The notes beneath the pieces are model-generated. The model did no database searches. It had not been told where the DNA came from and saw only the letters and a program-made list of their open reading frames with translations. A stretch of 64,000 nucleotides of DNA from VAZQ01 sp963744275. GTDB lineage: Bacteria > Pseudomonadota > Alphaproteobacteria > Rhizobiales > Xanthobacteraceae. Position 1 is the first letter of the stretch; each line of letters starts with the position of its first letter. Below, one piece after another: positions 8,550 to 16,723 of this stretch. The position numbers were made by a program, and so were the translations under genes. The stretch is taken from NCBI GenBank assembly GCA_963744275.1, contig CAVUSX010000017.1, positions 124,001 to 188,000 of the forward strand, written 5' to 3'.

Positions 8550-9170
8550 ATGAAACCAGATCGAAGAGTCTTGCCGGCCGGTCTCCTTGCGGCGTTCGTT
8601 CTCGCGGGCGCGAATTTCACCGCGCGCGCGCAGGAACCCAAGGAGGACGAAGCGTTTCAACAGCGGCTGTTCGGACGCGCCCTGGACGGCGGACAAATCC
8701 ATGCCTGCTTCAGCCGCGTCTACGATGCCGCCCATCTGGCCCAGCATCCGCGCCAGAACGTCCGCACCATGCTGCTTTTGGTGAAGGCCAATTCCGACGA
8801 CAACCAGCCCCGATATGAGCTGCGGCTCGGCGTGACCTTCCGCAAGAGCGGCACCCACTTCGACTCCGCCGGCAATTGCGGCGCGATTTACGATACCAGC
8901 GATGTGGGCGGATCGGCCGCGGTCGCCCATTGCGGGGTCGATTGCGATGGCGGCAGCATCGACGTCGCCATCAAGGACCAGAAATCCGTCCTTGTTTCCA
9001 TCCCTTACGGGGCGCGCATCTGGCGTGCCGGCAGCGTCAATGACAGCGATCAGGCGAAGCGCTTCGGCGCCGACGACAAGGCGTTCCGTCTCGACAAGGT
9101 GGCGCTGACCGAATGCCTGCGCCTGGCCGACGACAGCAAGGAGAAGGCCAGCATGCGCCGCGGACAATGA
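8550..9170 (+). CDS. secreted protein of unknown function
   Basis: 206 residues with a clear signal peptide (LPAGLLAAFVLAGANFTARAQ). The mature region has several Cys (IHACFS, AGNCGAIY, AHCGVDCDGG, LTECLRL) and alternating beta-rich stretches (YELRLGVTF, SIDVAIKDQKSVLVSIP). No family recognised. It lies 65 bases after paralogue 3 and 10 bases before the DsrE-like gene, all on the same strand, so 6922-9654 may be one operon. Confidence 0.75.
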   Translation: MKPDRRVLPAGLLAAFVLAGANFTARAQEPKEDEAFQQRLFGRALDGGQIHACFSRVYDAAHLAQHPRQNVRTMLLLVKANSDDNQPRYELRLGVTFRKSGTHFDSAGNCGAIYDTSDVGGSAAVAHCGVDCDGGSIDVAIKDQKSVLVSIPYGARIWRAGSVNDSDQAKRFGADDKAFRLDKVALTECLRLADDSKEKASMRRGQ

Positions 9171-9180
9171 GCCGCGGACC

Positions 9181-9654
9181 ATGAGCGCGCCCCGCATGGA
9201 CCGCCGCAACATCTTCAAGTCGATCCTTGCGCTCGGGACCGGAATGTTCGCCGCCGGCGCGGCCGCGCCGGCGCGGGCGCAGACCGCGGGCGGCTCAGTC
9301 GGGGTCCCCAAGGTCGCCTATCACCTGGCCGATCTCGAGAAGGTCGCCTTCGTGCTCGGCAACATCCGCAATCACCTCGACGGCATGGGCGGACGCGACA
9401 AGGTCAGGATAGCCCTGGTGGTGCACGGACCGGCCTTGCGGGCATTTCGTACCGTTACGCCGAACGTGGCCATCAAATCGGATGTCGCCGATGCCAGCGC
9501 GGCCGGCGTCGAGCTCCATGCCTGCCGCAACACGATGGAGGCCCAGAAGTTGACGCTCGGCGACCTGCTGCCCGGTTTCGCGGTGGCCGAGAAGGGCGCC
9601 GTCGTCATGCTGGCCGAGTTGCAGGGACAGGGCTGGGCCTATTTGCGGCCGTGA
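9181..9654 (+). CDS. exported DsrE/F-like protein
   Basis: 157 residues. The N-terminus has a twin-Arg-like signal (MDRRNIFKSILALGTGMFAA, cleavage near ARAQ). The rest matches the DsrE/F fold: VAYHLADLEKVAFVLGNIRN, IALVVHGPALRAF, then GVELHACRNTM and GDLLPGFAVAEKGAVVMLAE. The Cys in the HACRNTM segment sits where DsrE proteins carry the persulfide-forming Cys. Periplasmic DsrE homologues are poorly characterised; a role in sulfur or thiol handling is inference. An alternative start at 9196 also leaves the RR motif intact. Confidence 0.75.
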   Translation: MSAPRMDRRNIFKSILALGTGMFAAGAAAPARAQTAGGSVGVPKVAYHLADLEKVAFVLGNIRNHLDGMGGRDKVRIALVVHGPALRAFRTVTPNVAIKSDVADASAAGVELHACRNTMEAQKLTLGDLLPGFAVAEKGAVVMLAELQGQGWAYLRP

Positions 9655-9671
9655 GCGATGGTCTTTCATCT

Positions 9672-9828
9672 GTAGGGTGGGTTAGGCGCGATCAAGAAAG
9701 CTCATGCCGGTCTCGGACTTCGCGCGCCGTAACCCACCACCAGCGGATCAACAAGCTCAGCCGGTGGGTTTCGCTATCGGGCGCCGAGACGATGTCAGAA
9801 GCCCGCGAGAACGCTCTACCCACCCTAC
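9672..9828. repeat. intergenic palindromic repeat
   Basis: Terminal inverted arms GTAGGGTGGGT (9672-9682) and ACCCACCCTAC (9818-9828) bracket a core containing further GGTGGGTT/AACCCACC pairs. It is the same general class as 638-792, and lies between the convergent genes ending at 9654 and 9844. Confidence 0.7.
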
Positions 9829-9843
9829 GCCGTCCCGCATTCG

Positions 9844-11484
9844 TCACAGACCAAACACGAAGATCATGGTCGCGTTCTTCGCCAGGCCCTTGGTCTCGGG
9901 AGCGTTGGCGAGCTTGCCGACCTGGTTGCGGGTAAGGCCGGTGGCGACCGCGATGTATTGCTTGCCGTCGACCGCGTAGGTCATGGGCGGGGCGTCGATG
10001 CCGGTGCCGACATTGATCGACCACAATTCCTCCAGCGTCTGGTCGTCGAGCGCCATGATGGTGCCGTCGAGCAGCGCCGTGACGATGATGCCGCCGGCGG
10101 TCGCCAGCACGCCGCTCGAATTGGGGTAGGGCATGTTCTTGCGCGCTTTGATCTCGCTGGTCGCGGGATCGAGCACGACGAGACCGCTGGTGAGGCGGCC
10201 GTCGTCGGCATAGCCGCCGCCGTCGAACTTGCCGCGCACGTGGCGGCTCTGGTCGCGCTTGACGGTGGCGCAGCCTTCGAGCTCGGGGATGTAGATGAGC
10301 CCGGTCTTGCGGCTGTAGGCCGCCGGCCAGAAATTGTTGCCGCCCGCCACGGTCGGGCACACGCTGCTCGCCGCTCCGGTCAGGATTTGCGCGATCGGCC
10401 CCGCATAGGTCTGCAGATCCTTGTGCGGATCGTAATCGAGCGGCTGGCCGGTCTTGGGATCGATGCCCTTGGTCCAGGTCAGCTTGTCGACGTATTGGAC
10501 CGCCTTGAGGAACTGGCCGCTGAGCCGGTCGAACGTGTAGTGAAAGCCGTTGCGGCCCGCATGGGTCAGGAGCTTGCGGTCCTCGCCGTTGACCTTGGTG
10601 TCGATGATGATGTGGGTGCCGGTCTCGTCGTAGTCCATGGTGTCGTTGGGCGTGTACTGGTGGTACCACTTGATCTTGCCGGTCGCGGCATCGAGCGCGA
10701 GCGCGCTGTTGGTGTAGAGATCGTCGCCCGGCCGATAGGAGGAATCGTATTTCGGCGACGGGTTGCCGGCGCCCCAATAGGTGATGTTGCTGTCGGGATC
10801 GTAGGAGCCGGTGACGTAGAAGGCGCCGCCGCCGGTCTGCCAGGCGTTGTTCTTGTCCTTCCAGGTCTCGCTGCCGGGCTCGCCGGGAGCGGGAACCGAA
10901 TAGGTCTTCCATTTGACGTCGCCGCTCTTGGGATCGAGCGCCACCACCCAGTTGCGCACCCCCTGGTCGCCGCCCGAGGCGCCCACGATGATCTCATCCT
11001 TGAGCGCGAGCGGCGCGGCATTCAGCGTCATGTCGGGCTGGTCGTGCAGGTTCTTGTCCCACACGATCTTTCCGGTTTCCTTGTCGGTCGCGATGACGCG
11101 GCCGTCCTGGCCGGTGACCGAGATCACCAGGTTGCCCCACAGGGCGACGCCGCGGTTGCGCTCGATCTTCTCCTGGCCCGGATCCATCTTCCAGACGATG
11201 TTGCCGCGCGTGCCGGAGCGGACGTCGATCTTGTAGACCACGCCCCAGGCGTCGGGCATGTACATGAAGCCGTCCTCGACCAGCGGCGTCGCCACCAGGT
11301 TCTCGTTGCCGGACGTCCCGCCGAGCGCGACCGCGAAGGCGAGCTTGAGGCTCTTGACGTTCGATTTGTTGATGGTGTCGAGCGAAGAGAAGCGCTGCGA
11401 GCCGAAATCATGGTGATTCATGAGCCAGTTCTGCGGCTCGGGATTGCGCAGCCGCTCGAAGGTGACGTCGGCGGCGGTTGCCAT
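9844..11484 (-). CDS. PQQ-dependent dehydrogenase with eroded N-terminus
   Basis: 547 residues from the ATG at 11484 (MATAADVTFERL). The whole propeller is intact and closely similar to 4188-5903: same NRGVALWGN block without vicinal Cys, DYDETGTHIIID near the catalytic Asp, WPAAYSRKTGLIYIPE, and VFGL at the end. The frame continues upstream (PAPAMATAAD looks like the tail of a signal peptide), but no hydrophobic signal core with a start codon can be found; an 18-bp-armed palindromic repeat lies at 11586-11665. Either the gene lost its export signal or a sequence error hides it. Unlike its paralogue it is on the minus strand. Confidence 0.8.
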   Translation of the reverse strand: MATAADVTFERLRNPEPQNWLMNHHDFGSQRFSSLDTINKSNVKSLKLAFAVALGGTSGNENLVATPLVEDGFMYMPDAWGVVYKIDVRSGTRGNIVWKMDPGQEKIERNRGVALWGNLVISVTGQDGRVIATDKETGKIVWDKNLHDQPDMTLNAAPLALKDEIIVGASGGDQGVRNWVVALDPKSGDVKWKTYSVPAPGEPGSETWKDKNNAWQTGGGAFYVTGSYDPDSNITYWGAGNPSPKYDSSYRPGDDLYTNSALALDAATGKIKWYHQYTPNDTMDYDETGTHIIIDTKVNGEDRKLLTHAGRNGFHYTFDRLSGQFLKAVQYVDKLTWTKGIDPKTGQPLDYDPHKDLQTYAGPIAQILTGAASSVCPTVAGGNNFWPAAYSRKTGLIYIPELEGCATVKRDQSRHVRGKFDGGGYADDGRLTSGLVVLDPATSEIKARKNMPYPNSSGVLATAGGIIVTALLDGTIMALDDQTLEELWSINVGTGIDAPPMTYAVDGKQYIAVATGLTRNQVGKLANAPETKGLAKNATMIFVFGL

Positions 11485-11585
11485 CGCAGGTGCCGGCCAC
11501 GAGCGCGCGCGGCCAAAGGCTTGCTGATATCTGAATGATCGACACTGCCGATGTCTTTCGCTTGCTCGCCTTCGTCGATCATCTT

Positions 11586-11665
11586 GTAGGATGGGTAGAG
11601 CTCGTAAGCGCATGCCCATCGCGCGTGCGGTCAACGGCGTTTCGCAAGAGCTCTACCCATCCTAC
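11586..11665. repeat. palindromic repeat with 18-bp arms
   Basis: Perfect inverted arms GTAGGATGGGTAGAGCTC (11586-11603) and its reverse complement (11648-11665). It sits between metZ and the 5' side of the PQQ dehydrogenase at 9844-11484, where the missing signal-peptide start would be expected. Confidence 0.75.
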
Positions 11666-11698
11666 GAAATCCCGCTCGTTATCTATGCGCATGCGACC

Positions 11699-12889
11699 TC
11701 ACACCGCGTCCAGCCCCGCCATGATGTCCTCGACCAGGTCGTCGGGATGCTCGAGGCCGGCCGAGAGCCGCAGGAAGCCGTCGCTGATGCCGAGCTCGTC
11801 GCGTTGCGCCGGGGTCAGCCGCTGGTGGGTGGTGGTCGCCGGATGGGTGATCAGGCTCTTGGCGTCGCCCAGATTGTTGCTGATGCGCACCAGCTTGAGC
11901 GCGTCCTGGAACCGGAAGGCGGCGGCCTTGCCGCCCTTGACCTCGAAGGCGACCAGCGTCGAGCCGGCGCGCATCTGCTTGCGCGCGACCTCGGCCTGCG
12001 GATGATCGGTGCGGCCCGGATAGATGAGGCGCGAGATCTTGGGATGCTCGGACAGCGCCACCGCGACGGTCGCCGCCGTGTCGGTCTGCCGCTGCACCCG
12101 CACCGAGAGCGTCTCCAGGCCCTTGAGCAGCACCCAGGCGTTGAACGGCGAGATCGAAGGCCCGGTCTGGCGCAGGAGCGTATGCACGTGCTTCTGGATG
12201 AAGTCCTCGGAAGCCAGGATGACGCCGCCCAGGCAGCGGCCCTGGCCGTCGATATGCTTGGTGGCCGAGTAGACCACGCAATCGGCGCCGAGCTCGAGCG
12301 GCCGTTGCCAGAGCGGGGTCGAGAACACGTTGTCGACCACCAGCGTGGCGCCCGCCGCATGCGCGATCTTGGCGACCTCCGCGATGTCGATCACCTCGAG
12401 CGTCGGATTGGTCGGGCTTTCGAGAAAGAAGGTCTTGGTGTTGGGCCGCACCGCGTTGCGCCATTGCGCGAGGTCGGTGCCCTCCACCAGCGTCGAGGTC
12501 ACGCCGTAGCGCGGCAGATGGTCCTCGACGATGTAGCGGCAGGAGCCGAACAGCGCCTTGGCGGCCACGATGTGGTCGCCGGCGCGCAGCTGCCCCATCA
12601 GGGCGGTGTTGACCGCCGCCATGCCGGTCGCGGTGGCGCGCGCCGCCTGCGCGCCTTCGAGCGCGCACATGCGCTCCTCGAACATCGCCACCGTCGGGTT
12701 CGAGAAGCGCGAATATTGATAGCCGGGCTCCTGGCCGTTGAACCGCTTCTCGGCCTGGGCGGCGCTCTCGTAGACGTAGCCCTGGGTGAGGAACAGCGCC
12801 TCCGAGGTCTCGCCGAACTGCGAGCGCAGCGTGCCGGAATGGACGAGGCGGGTTTCGAAACGGTAAGGCTTGGTCGCAGACGCGGACAT
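11699..12889 (-). CDS. metZ: O-succinylhomoserine sulfhydrylase
   Basis: 396 residues of the Cys/Met-metabolism PLP enzyme family; it makes homocysteine from O-succinylhomoserine and sulfide in methionine synthesis. Family blocks: YQYSRFSNPTVAMFEERM, GMAAVNTALM, FFLESPTNPTLEV, VVDNVFSTP, and the PLP-lysine segment VYSATKHIDGQGR (Lys near residue 211). ATG at 12889 follows AGGAGG with ideal spacing. The leader carries a SAM-II riboswitch and a terminator, which strongly supports the methionine assignment over cystathionine gamma-synthase. Confidence 0.95.
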   Translation of the reverse strand: MSASATKPYRFETRLVHSGTLRSQFGETSEALFLTQGYVYESAAQAEKRFNGQEPGYQYSRFSNPTVAMFEERMCALEGAQAARATATGMAAVNTALMGQLRAGDHIVAAKALFGSCRYIVEDHLPRYGVTSTLVEGTDLAQWRNAVRPNTKTFFLESPTNPTLEVIDIAEVAKIAHAAGATLVVDNVFSTPLWQRPLELGADCVVYSATKHIDGQGRCLGGVILASEDFIQKHVHTLLRQTGPSISPFNAWVLLKGLETLSVRVQRQTDTAATVAVALSEHPKISRLIYPGRTDHPQAEVARKQMRAGSTLVAFEVKGGKAAAFRFQDALKLVRISNNLGDAKSLITHPATTTHQRLTPAQRDELGISDGFLRLSAGLEHPDDLVEDIMAGLDAV

Positions 12890-12908
12890 GAGGGCCTCCT
12901 TTACCCAA

Positions 12909-12940
12909 CAAAAAACCCGGCCGGAGAATCTCCGCCGGGG
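12909..12940 (-). terminator. intrinsic terminator in the metZ leader
   Basis: Read on the minus strand: CCCGGC-GGAGA, a TT loop, then CTCC-GGCCGGG (one bulged G), followed by six T (complement of 12910-12915). It lies between the riboswitch and the metZ ribosome site. Its 5' arm overlaps the 3' arm of an alternative hairpin at 12934-12957 (GCCGGGG/CCCCGGC), the expected antiterminator. Confidence 0.8.
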
Positions 12941-12954
12941 GCACACTCGTCCCC

Positions 12955-13012
12955 GGCCTTTTAGCGATTTGTTTTACGTGGCTGCAAGCCGGCCGGCTCA
13001 AATGACCACGGG
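12955..13012 (-). promoter_or_regulatory. SAM-II riboswitch (metA/metZ type)
   Basis: The minus strand shows the SAM-II core in order. The P1 5' arm is CGTGG (13010-13006), followed by TCATTTGA and a GC-rich loop, then GGCTTGCA. The P1 3' arm CCACG (12981-12977) is followed by TAAAACAAA and the pseudoknot strand GCTAAAAGG. SAM-II aptamers bind S-adenosylmethionine and are found ahead of metA, metX or metZ in alphaproteobacteria. The GGCC of the pseudoknot strand overlaps the start of the antiterminator stem, so SAM binding should favour the terminator and shut off metZ. Confidence 0.9.
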
Positions 13013-13153
13013 ATAAGTGCGCCTCTTACGCCCAATCGGCATTGGCGTCAACACTGCGATTGGGTACCAACAGGCTTGCCGAATTCGCCGGGTTCCAAGT
13101 GCGTCGGGCTGCCGGAAGCGTTACAATGCAATTCTTTCGCATGCTGGTGTGCC

Positions 13154-14329
13154 ATGCCGGTCATCATGAATAAGTCCGCCGATGTCTTGCGCGAGCCGAC
13201 CGGCCCGCTCGCCGATCTCGGCACCAAATCAGGGCTGCTGCCGCGCCAGCGGATCAAGGGCATGATCCGCCGCAAGATGATCCAGGCGTCGGCCGAGATC
13301 GACGAGACGCAGATCCAGCCCGCCAGTCTCGACCTGCGGCTCGGCACCAAGGCCTATCGGGTGCCGGCGAGCTTTCTTCCCGGCAAGGGCAAGACCGTCG
13401 AGCAGCAGCTCTCCGAGCTCGAGTTCGACGAGATCAACCTCGAGGCCGGCGCGGTGCTGGAGCGCGGCACGGTCTATGTGGTCGAGCTGATGGAGCATCT
13501 GAGCCTGCCGGAGAGCGTGTCGGCGCTGGCCAACCCGAAAAGCTCGACCGGACGGCTGGACGTGTTCACCCGGCTCATCGCCGACCACAGCGACATGTTC
13601 GACAGCGTGCCGGGCGGCTATCAGGGCAGGATCTACACGGAGATTTCGCCCTGCAGCTTCTCGATCCGGGTGCGCAAAGGCTCCAAGCTCAATCAAATCA
13701 GGTTCCGCCGGCGCAACTCGGCGCAGGCGGAGACCGCCAAGTTCGCGCTTTCCGACCGCGATCTGCTCGAGGCGCACAAGCAGCTGCCGCTGGTCGACGG
13801 CGATATTGCGCTTCGCAACGGCCTGGTTCTGAGCGTCGACCTCAACGGCGAGCACCCCGCCGGCCTGGTCGGCTACCGGGCGCAGAAGTACACCGGCGTG
13901 ATCGACCTCGACAGCATCGCGGAATACGACCCGCGCGATTTCTGGGAGCAGGTCCACGTCCGCAACTACAACAAGCTGATCCTGGATCCCAACCAGTTCT
14001 ACATCCTGGCCTCGCGCGAACGCATCCATATTCCGCCGGATTGGGCGGCCGAGATGGTGCCGATCGATCCGATGATGGGCGAATTCCGGGTGCACTATGC
14101 GGGCTTCTTCGATCCCGGCTTCGGATTTACCGAGCAGGGGCTGCCCGGCAGCCGCGCCGTCCTGGAGGTGCGCAGCCACGAGGTGCCGTTCGTGCTCGAG
14201 GACGGCCAGGCCATCGGCCGGCTGATGTACGAGCCGATGGCGGAAACGCCCGATATTCTCTATGGCCAGACCGATACGTCGAACTATCAGGGGCAGGGCC
14301 TGAAGCTTTCCAAGCATTTCCGCGTGTGA
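13154..14329 (+). CDS. dcd: dCTP deaminase, long two-domain form
   Basis: 391 residues. The first half has the dCTP deaminase/dUTPase fold with NPKSSTGRLDVFTRL (substrate Ser/Arg motif) and GYQGRIYTEISP (catalytic-Glu region), then SFSIRVRKGSKLNQIRF. The second half repeats the fold (HYAGFFDPGFGF, AVLEVRSHEVPF, GQAIGRLMYE). This ~370-residue double-domain type is usual in Rhizobiales and contrasts with the ~190-residue E. coli enzyme. It forms dUTP from dCTP for thymidylate supply. Starts at 13154 or 13166 are both possible; no strong ribosome site is visible. Divergent from metZ. Confidence 0.9.
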   Translation: MPVIMNKSADVLREPTGPLADLGTKSGLLPRQRIKGMIRRKMIQASAEIDETQIQPASLDLRLGTKAYRVPASFLPGKGKTVEQQLSELEFDEINLEAGAVLERGTVYVVELMEHLSLPESVSALANPKSSTGRLDVFTRLIADHSDMFDSVPGGYQGRIYTEISPCSFSIRVRKGSKLNQIRFRRRNSAQAETAKFALSDRDLLEAHKQLPLVDGDIALRNGLVLSVDLNGEHPAGLVGYRAQKYTGVIDLDSIAEYDPRDFWEQVHVRNYNKLILDPNQFYILASRERIHIPPDWAAEMVPIDPMMGEFRVHYAGFFDPGFGFTEQGLPGSRAVLEVRSHEVPFVLEDGQAIGRLMYEPMAETPDILYGQTDTSNYQGQGLKLSKHFRV

Positions 14330-14403
14330 GCGGTTCCGCGGCCCCGCCGCGGAGATCGTGCGCGCTGGTCGTGCACTTCAACCAATGGGAATGGATCTGT
14401 TCG

Positions 14404-14518
14404 GTTCGTAGGGGCGGGCCTTGTGCCCGCCCGTCTCTCCGCGTGCGCGGCCCGGCGGGCGACCAACAATAGGGCGTTTACGCCCGTCTTCGACAGGCTA
14501 TGGGTCGCCCCTGCGAAC
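14404..14518. repeat. intergenic palindromic repeat
   Basis: Arms GTTCGTAGGGGCG and CGCCCCTGCGAAC (one mismatch) bracket two inner hairpins (GGGCGGGC..GCCCGCCC and GGGCGTTTACGCCC). It lies in the 230-bp gap between the convergent dcd and psiE-like genes. Confidence 0.7.
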
Positions 14519-14561
14519 ACAGAGCTCGTGCAACCACTTCACTTCAAATTGAAGCACACGA

Positions 14562-15062
14562 CTACGGGCTCTTGCCCGATGTGGCGGCGCCCGGGCCTTC
14601 GGGCGCGGCCGAAAGCGCACGCCGCCGATCGCCGTCGGAGATGAGCCAGTACAGGCCGCCCAAAGCCAACAACAATCCGCCATAGCCCAACAGCGTCTGA
14701 AAATCGATCGCATCGAAGTCCTTGAGCATGAGCTTGCGCGCAATGACCAGAACCGCGATGAGAACCACGATCCGGGTCTGGACGGCGCCCGACCCCTGCG
14801 TCATGGCCACGTAGATCGAATGATTGAACTCCAGCAGGATGACGATCGTGAGAATCAAGCCGAACGTGTCTTGCAGCGCCGCCTTGTCGAGAAAGGATTC
14901 GCCTAGCGCCAGATCGCTCACCAGCTTGATGGCGGCCAATACGATGGCGCAGACCGTGATGGCCCCGAGCATGACCAATACGCAGCCGAGCGCGATCCGC
15001 TCGAACCCCGCATAGGAGGCGAGCTTCGGCCATTTTGACGTGTTGAACGCTTGCCGCGCCAT
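14562..15062 (-). CDS. PsiE-like membrane protein
   Basis: 166 residues with four hydrophobic segments (IALGCVLVMLGAITVCAIV; LQDTFGLILTIVILLEF; RIVVLIAVLVIARKLML; LLGYGGLLLALGGLYWL). The block LLEFNHSIYVAMTQGSGAVQ is the signature of the PsiE family (phosphate-starvation-inducible E), whose function is not known. Start at 15062 has GGAGG eight bases upstream; an ATG at 15071 sits too close to that site. Inner-membrane location. Confidence 0.8.
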   Translation of the reverse strand: MARQAFNTSKWPKLASYAGFERIALGCVLVMLGAITVCAIVLAAIKLVSDLALGESFLDKAALQDTFGLILTIVILLEFNHSIYVAMTQGSGAVQTRIVVLIAVLVIARKLMLKDFDAIDFQTLLGYGGLLLALGGLYWLISDGDRRRALSAAPEGPGAATSGKSP

Positions 15063-15177
15063 TGTCGACATCCTCCACGCCGTTGCGAGCGATCCGGAAA
15101 CTTTGCCACGGCGGTCGGCTTCGCGCCACTCGGGAGTGCGATCGGCAGAGCGTGCAGCGGTTCTGACGGCCTGACCT

Positions 15178-16080
15178 TCAGGGGCGGGAGGCGACCTTCA
15201 GGCGTTGGCCTTCCGCCACGACCCCGACATCGACCGTCATGCCGAGATAGGCGTCGGGAGGGCCGGCAAAGCTGCCCGCGATGGGGACGGCCTGGCTGAT
15301 GTCGCGCGTGACCGCGACGCGGATCAGGTTGGCGCCGTTGATGGTGCCGTTGGTCGGATCATAGGCGATCCAGCCGGAGCCCGGCACGTAGATGTCGGCC
15401 CAGGCGTGCGTGCTTCCGGCGCCGACGGCGGCCCCGGCGCGACCGTCGATGGCGGGATTGTAGAGATAGCCCGTCACCACCCGGGCTCCGAAACCCAGGC
15501 TGCGGGCCGCTTCGATCAGCAGGACGGCGAAATCGCGGCACGATCCCAAGCGGCGATTGAGCGTCTCGACCGGGGTTTGCGTGCCTTCGGCCTCCCGGCT
15601 CTGATAGGAGACCCAGGCCGCGACGCCGCTGTTGAGGTCGGCCAGCAGCGCCGACGTGTCGGTCGGATTGCCGCGCACGAAGCCGCGCGCCCACGCTCCC
15701 AGCCGGTTGTCCGGATCCGGATATTGACGCTCGAGCAGCCGGCCGAGATCGATGCGATCGTCGGCCGAGTAGATGAAGGGGTAGCTCACCGCGTCGGGCG
15801 TGATCCGGAACGCCGGACGCTCGACCACGAAGGTCTCGATCTGGAGATTGCTCTCGATCCGCAATTCGGCCGCGGGCTCGGCAAACGAAGCGATCGCAAC
15901 CGAATTGCCGAACACGTCATAAACCCAGCGCATCGTCGCGGCCGGCGTGATTTTCAGGCTGGTCTGGATGAGCCGAAGATCGTGACTGTCGCGTGGCCGC
16001 AGCATGAGCCGATGATCGCCGAGCCGGACCGGGCGGCTGTAACGATAGACGGTCGTATGACGGACATTGAGAATGGTCAC
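15178..16080 (-). CDS. transglutaminase-like protein
   Basis: 300 residues. An N-terminal beta-rich domain (ILNVRHTTVYRYSRPVRLGD) precedes a transglutaminase core with the Cys-His-Asp triad: RRLGSCRDFAVLL, GSTHAWADIYVPGSGW, YDPTNG. This is the bacterial arylamine/papain-like transglutaminase family with predicted cysteine-protease or amidase activity; substrates are unknown. No signal peptide is apparent, so cytoplasmic. Confidence 0.85.
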   Translation of the reverse strand: MTILNVRHTTVYRYSRPVRLGDHRLMLRPRDSHDLRLIQTSLKITPAATMRWVYDVFGNSVAIASFAEPAAELRIESNLQIETFVVERPAFRITPDAVSYPFIYSADDRIDLGRLLERQYPDPDNRLGAWARGFVRGNPTDTSALLADLNSGVAAWVSYQSREAEGTQTPVETLNRRLGSCRDFAVLLIEAARSLGFGARVVTGYLYNPAIDGRAGAAVGAGSTHAWADIYVPGSGWIAYDPTNGTINGANLIRVAVTRDISQAVPIAGSFAGPPDAYLGMTVDVGVVAEGQRLKVASRP

Positions 16081-16167
16081 GCGAGCTCCGGGCGGCAGGA
16101 CCGGCAGGTTACAAAACCACGAGCACGACGTCCGGCGCCCGCCCCGCCTGGTCGCGCGTGCGTGTCG

Positions 16168-16467
16168 TCAGGCCGCGGCGACGCCCCGATCGAGCGGATA
16201 GCCGGTGCTCTCATACAGATGGCGTATCTGGTGACCTTCGTATCTGTGCTCGGCCACCTCGAGATAGGTGCCGACCAGAAGCTGCGGTGAAAGCTCCTCG
16301 ATCGCGAAACGGATCGCCTCGGCGGCGTGCGCGAATCGTCGGTACCCGAGCGGCTGCCGCCGGGCCTTGCGGCCCATGGGCGAGAACATCTCGGCTTCGG
16401 CGCCATAGTCGAACAGCGCGGCCTCGCTGGCAAAAGTCATCGCGTCCATCGTTCGAAATCCTTGCAT
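16168..16467 (-). CDS. small protein of unknown function
   Basis: 99 residues from ATG 16467 (MQGFRTMDAMTFASEAALFD). It is basic in the middle (GRKARRQPLGYRRFAHAAE) and ends LYESTGYPLDRGVAAA. I recall similar small proteins in Bradyrhizobium, but no function. The frame extends further upstream without a better start. 87 bases separate it from the transglutaminase-like gene on the same strand. Confidence 0.55.
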   Translation of the reverse strand: MQGFRTMDAMTFASEAALFDYGAEAEMFSPMGRKARRQPLGYRRFAHAAEAIRFAIEELSPQLLVGTYLEVAEHRYEGHQIRHLYESTGYPLDRGVAAA

Positions 16468-16723
16468 TGCGCGGCCTCGAGCCTGCGTCGGTCGCATCAG
16501 GCTCGAGCCGATCACGAAAAAATACGGCGCGCCCTACGCGCCATCATCTCAATGATTAATCTCAATGATTATCATCGGACTAGACCAAGTATCTAGGATG
16601 GAAATGCGAGAAAACCAGTGCTGGCGTCATATATATTTCCCGGCGGAATTGCGATCGCGCTGCGCACTCTGATGGTTTGCCATACTTGATGCGCCGCGCG
16701 TGACCGCGATCGTCGTCGTTTGG

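Noticed and set aside
9958..11538. 526-codon open frame on the plus strand
   Set aside because: Antisense shadow of the PQQ dehydrogenase; composition typical of a reverse-strand GC artefact.
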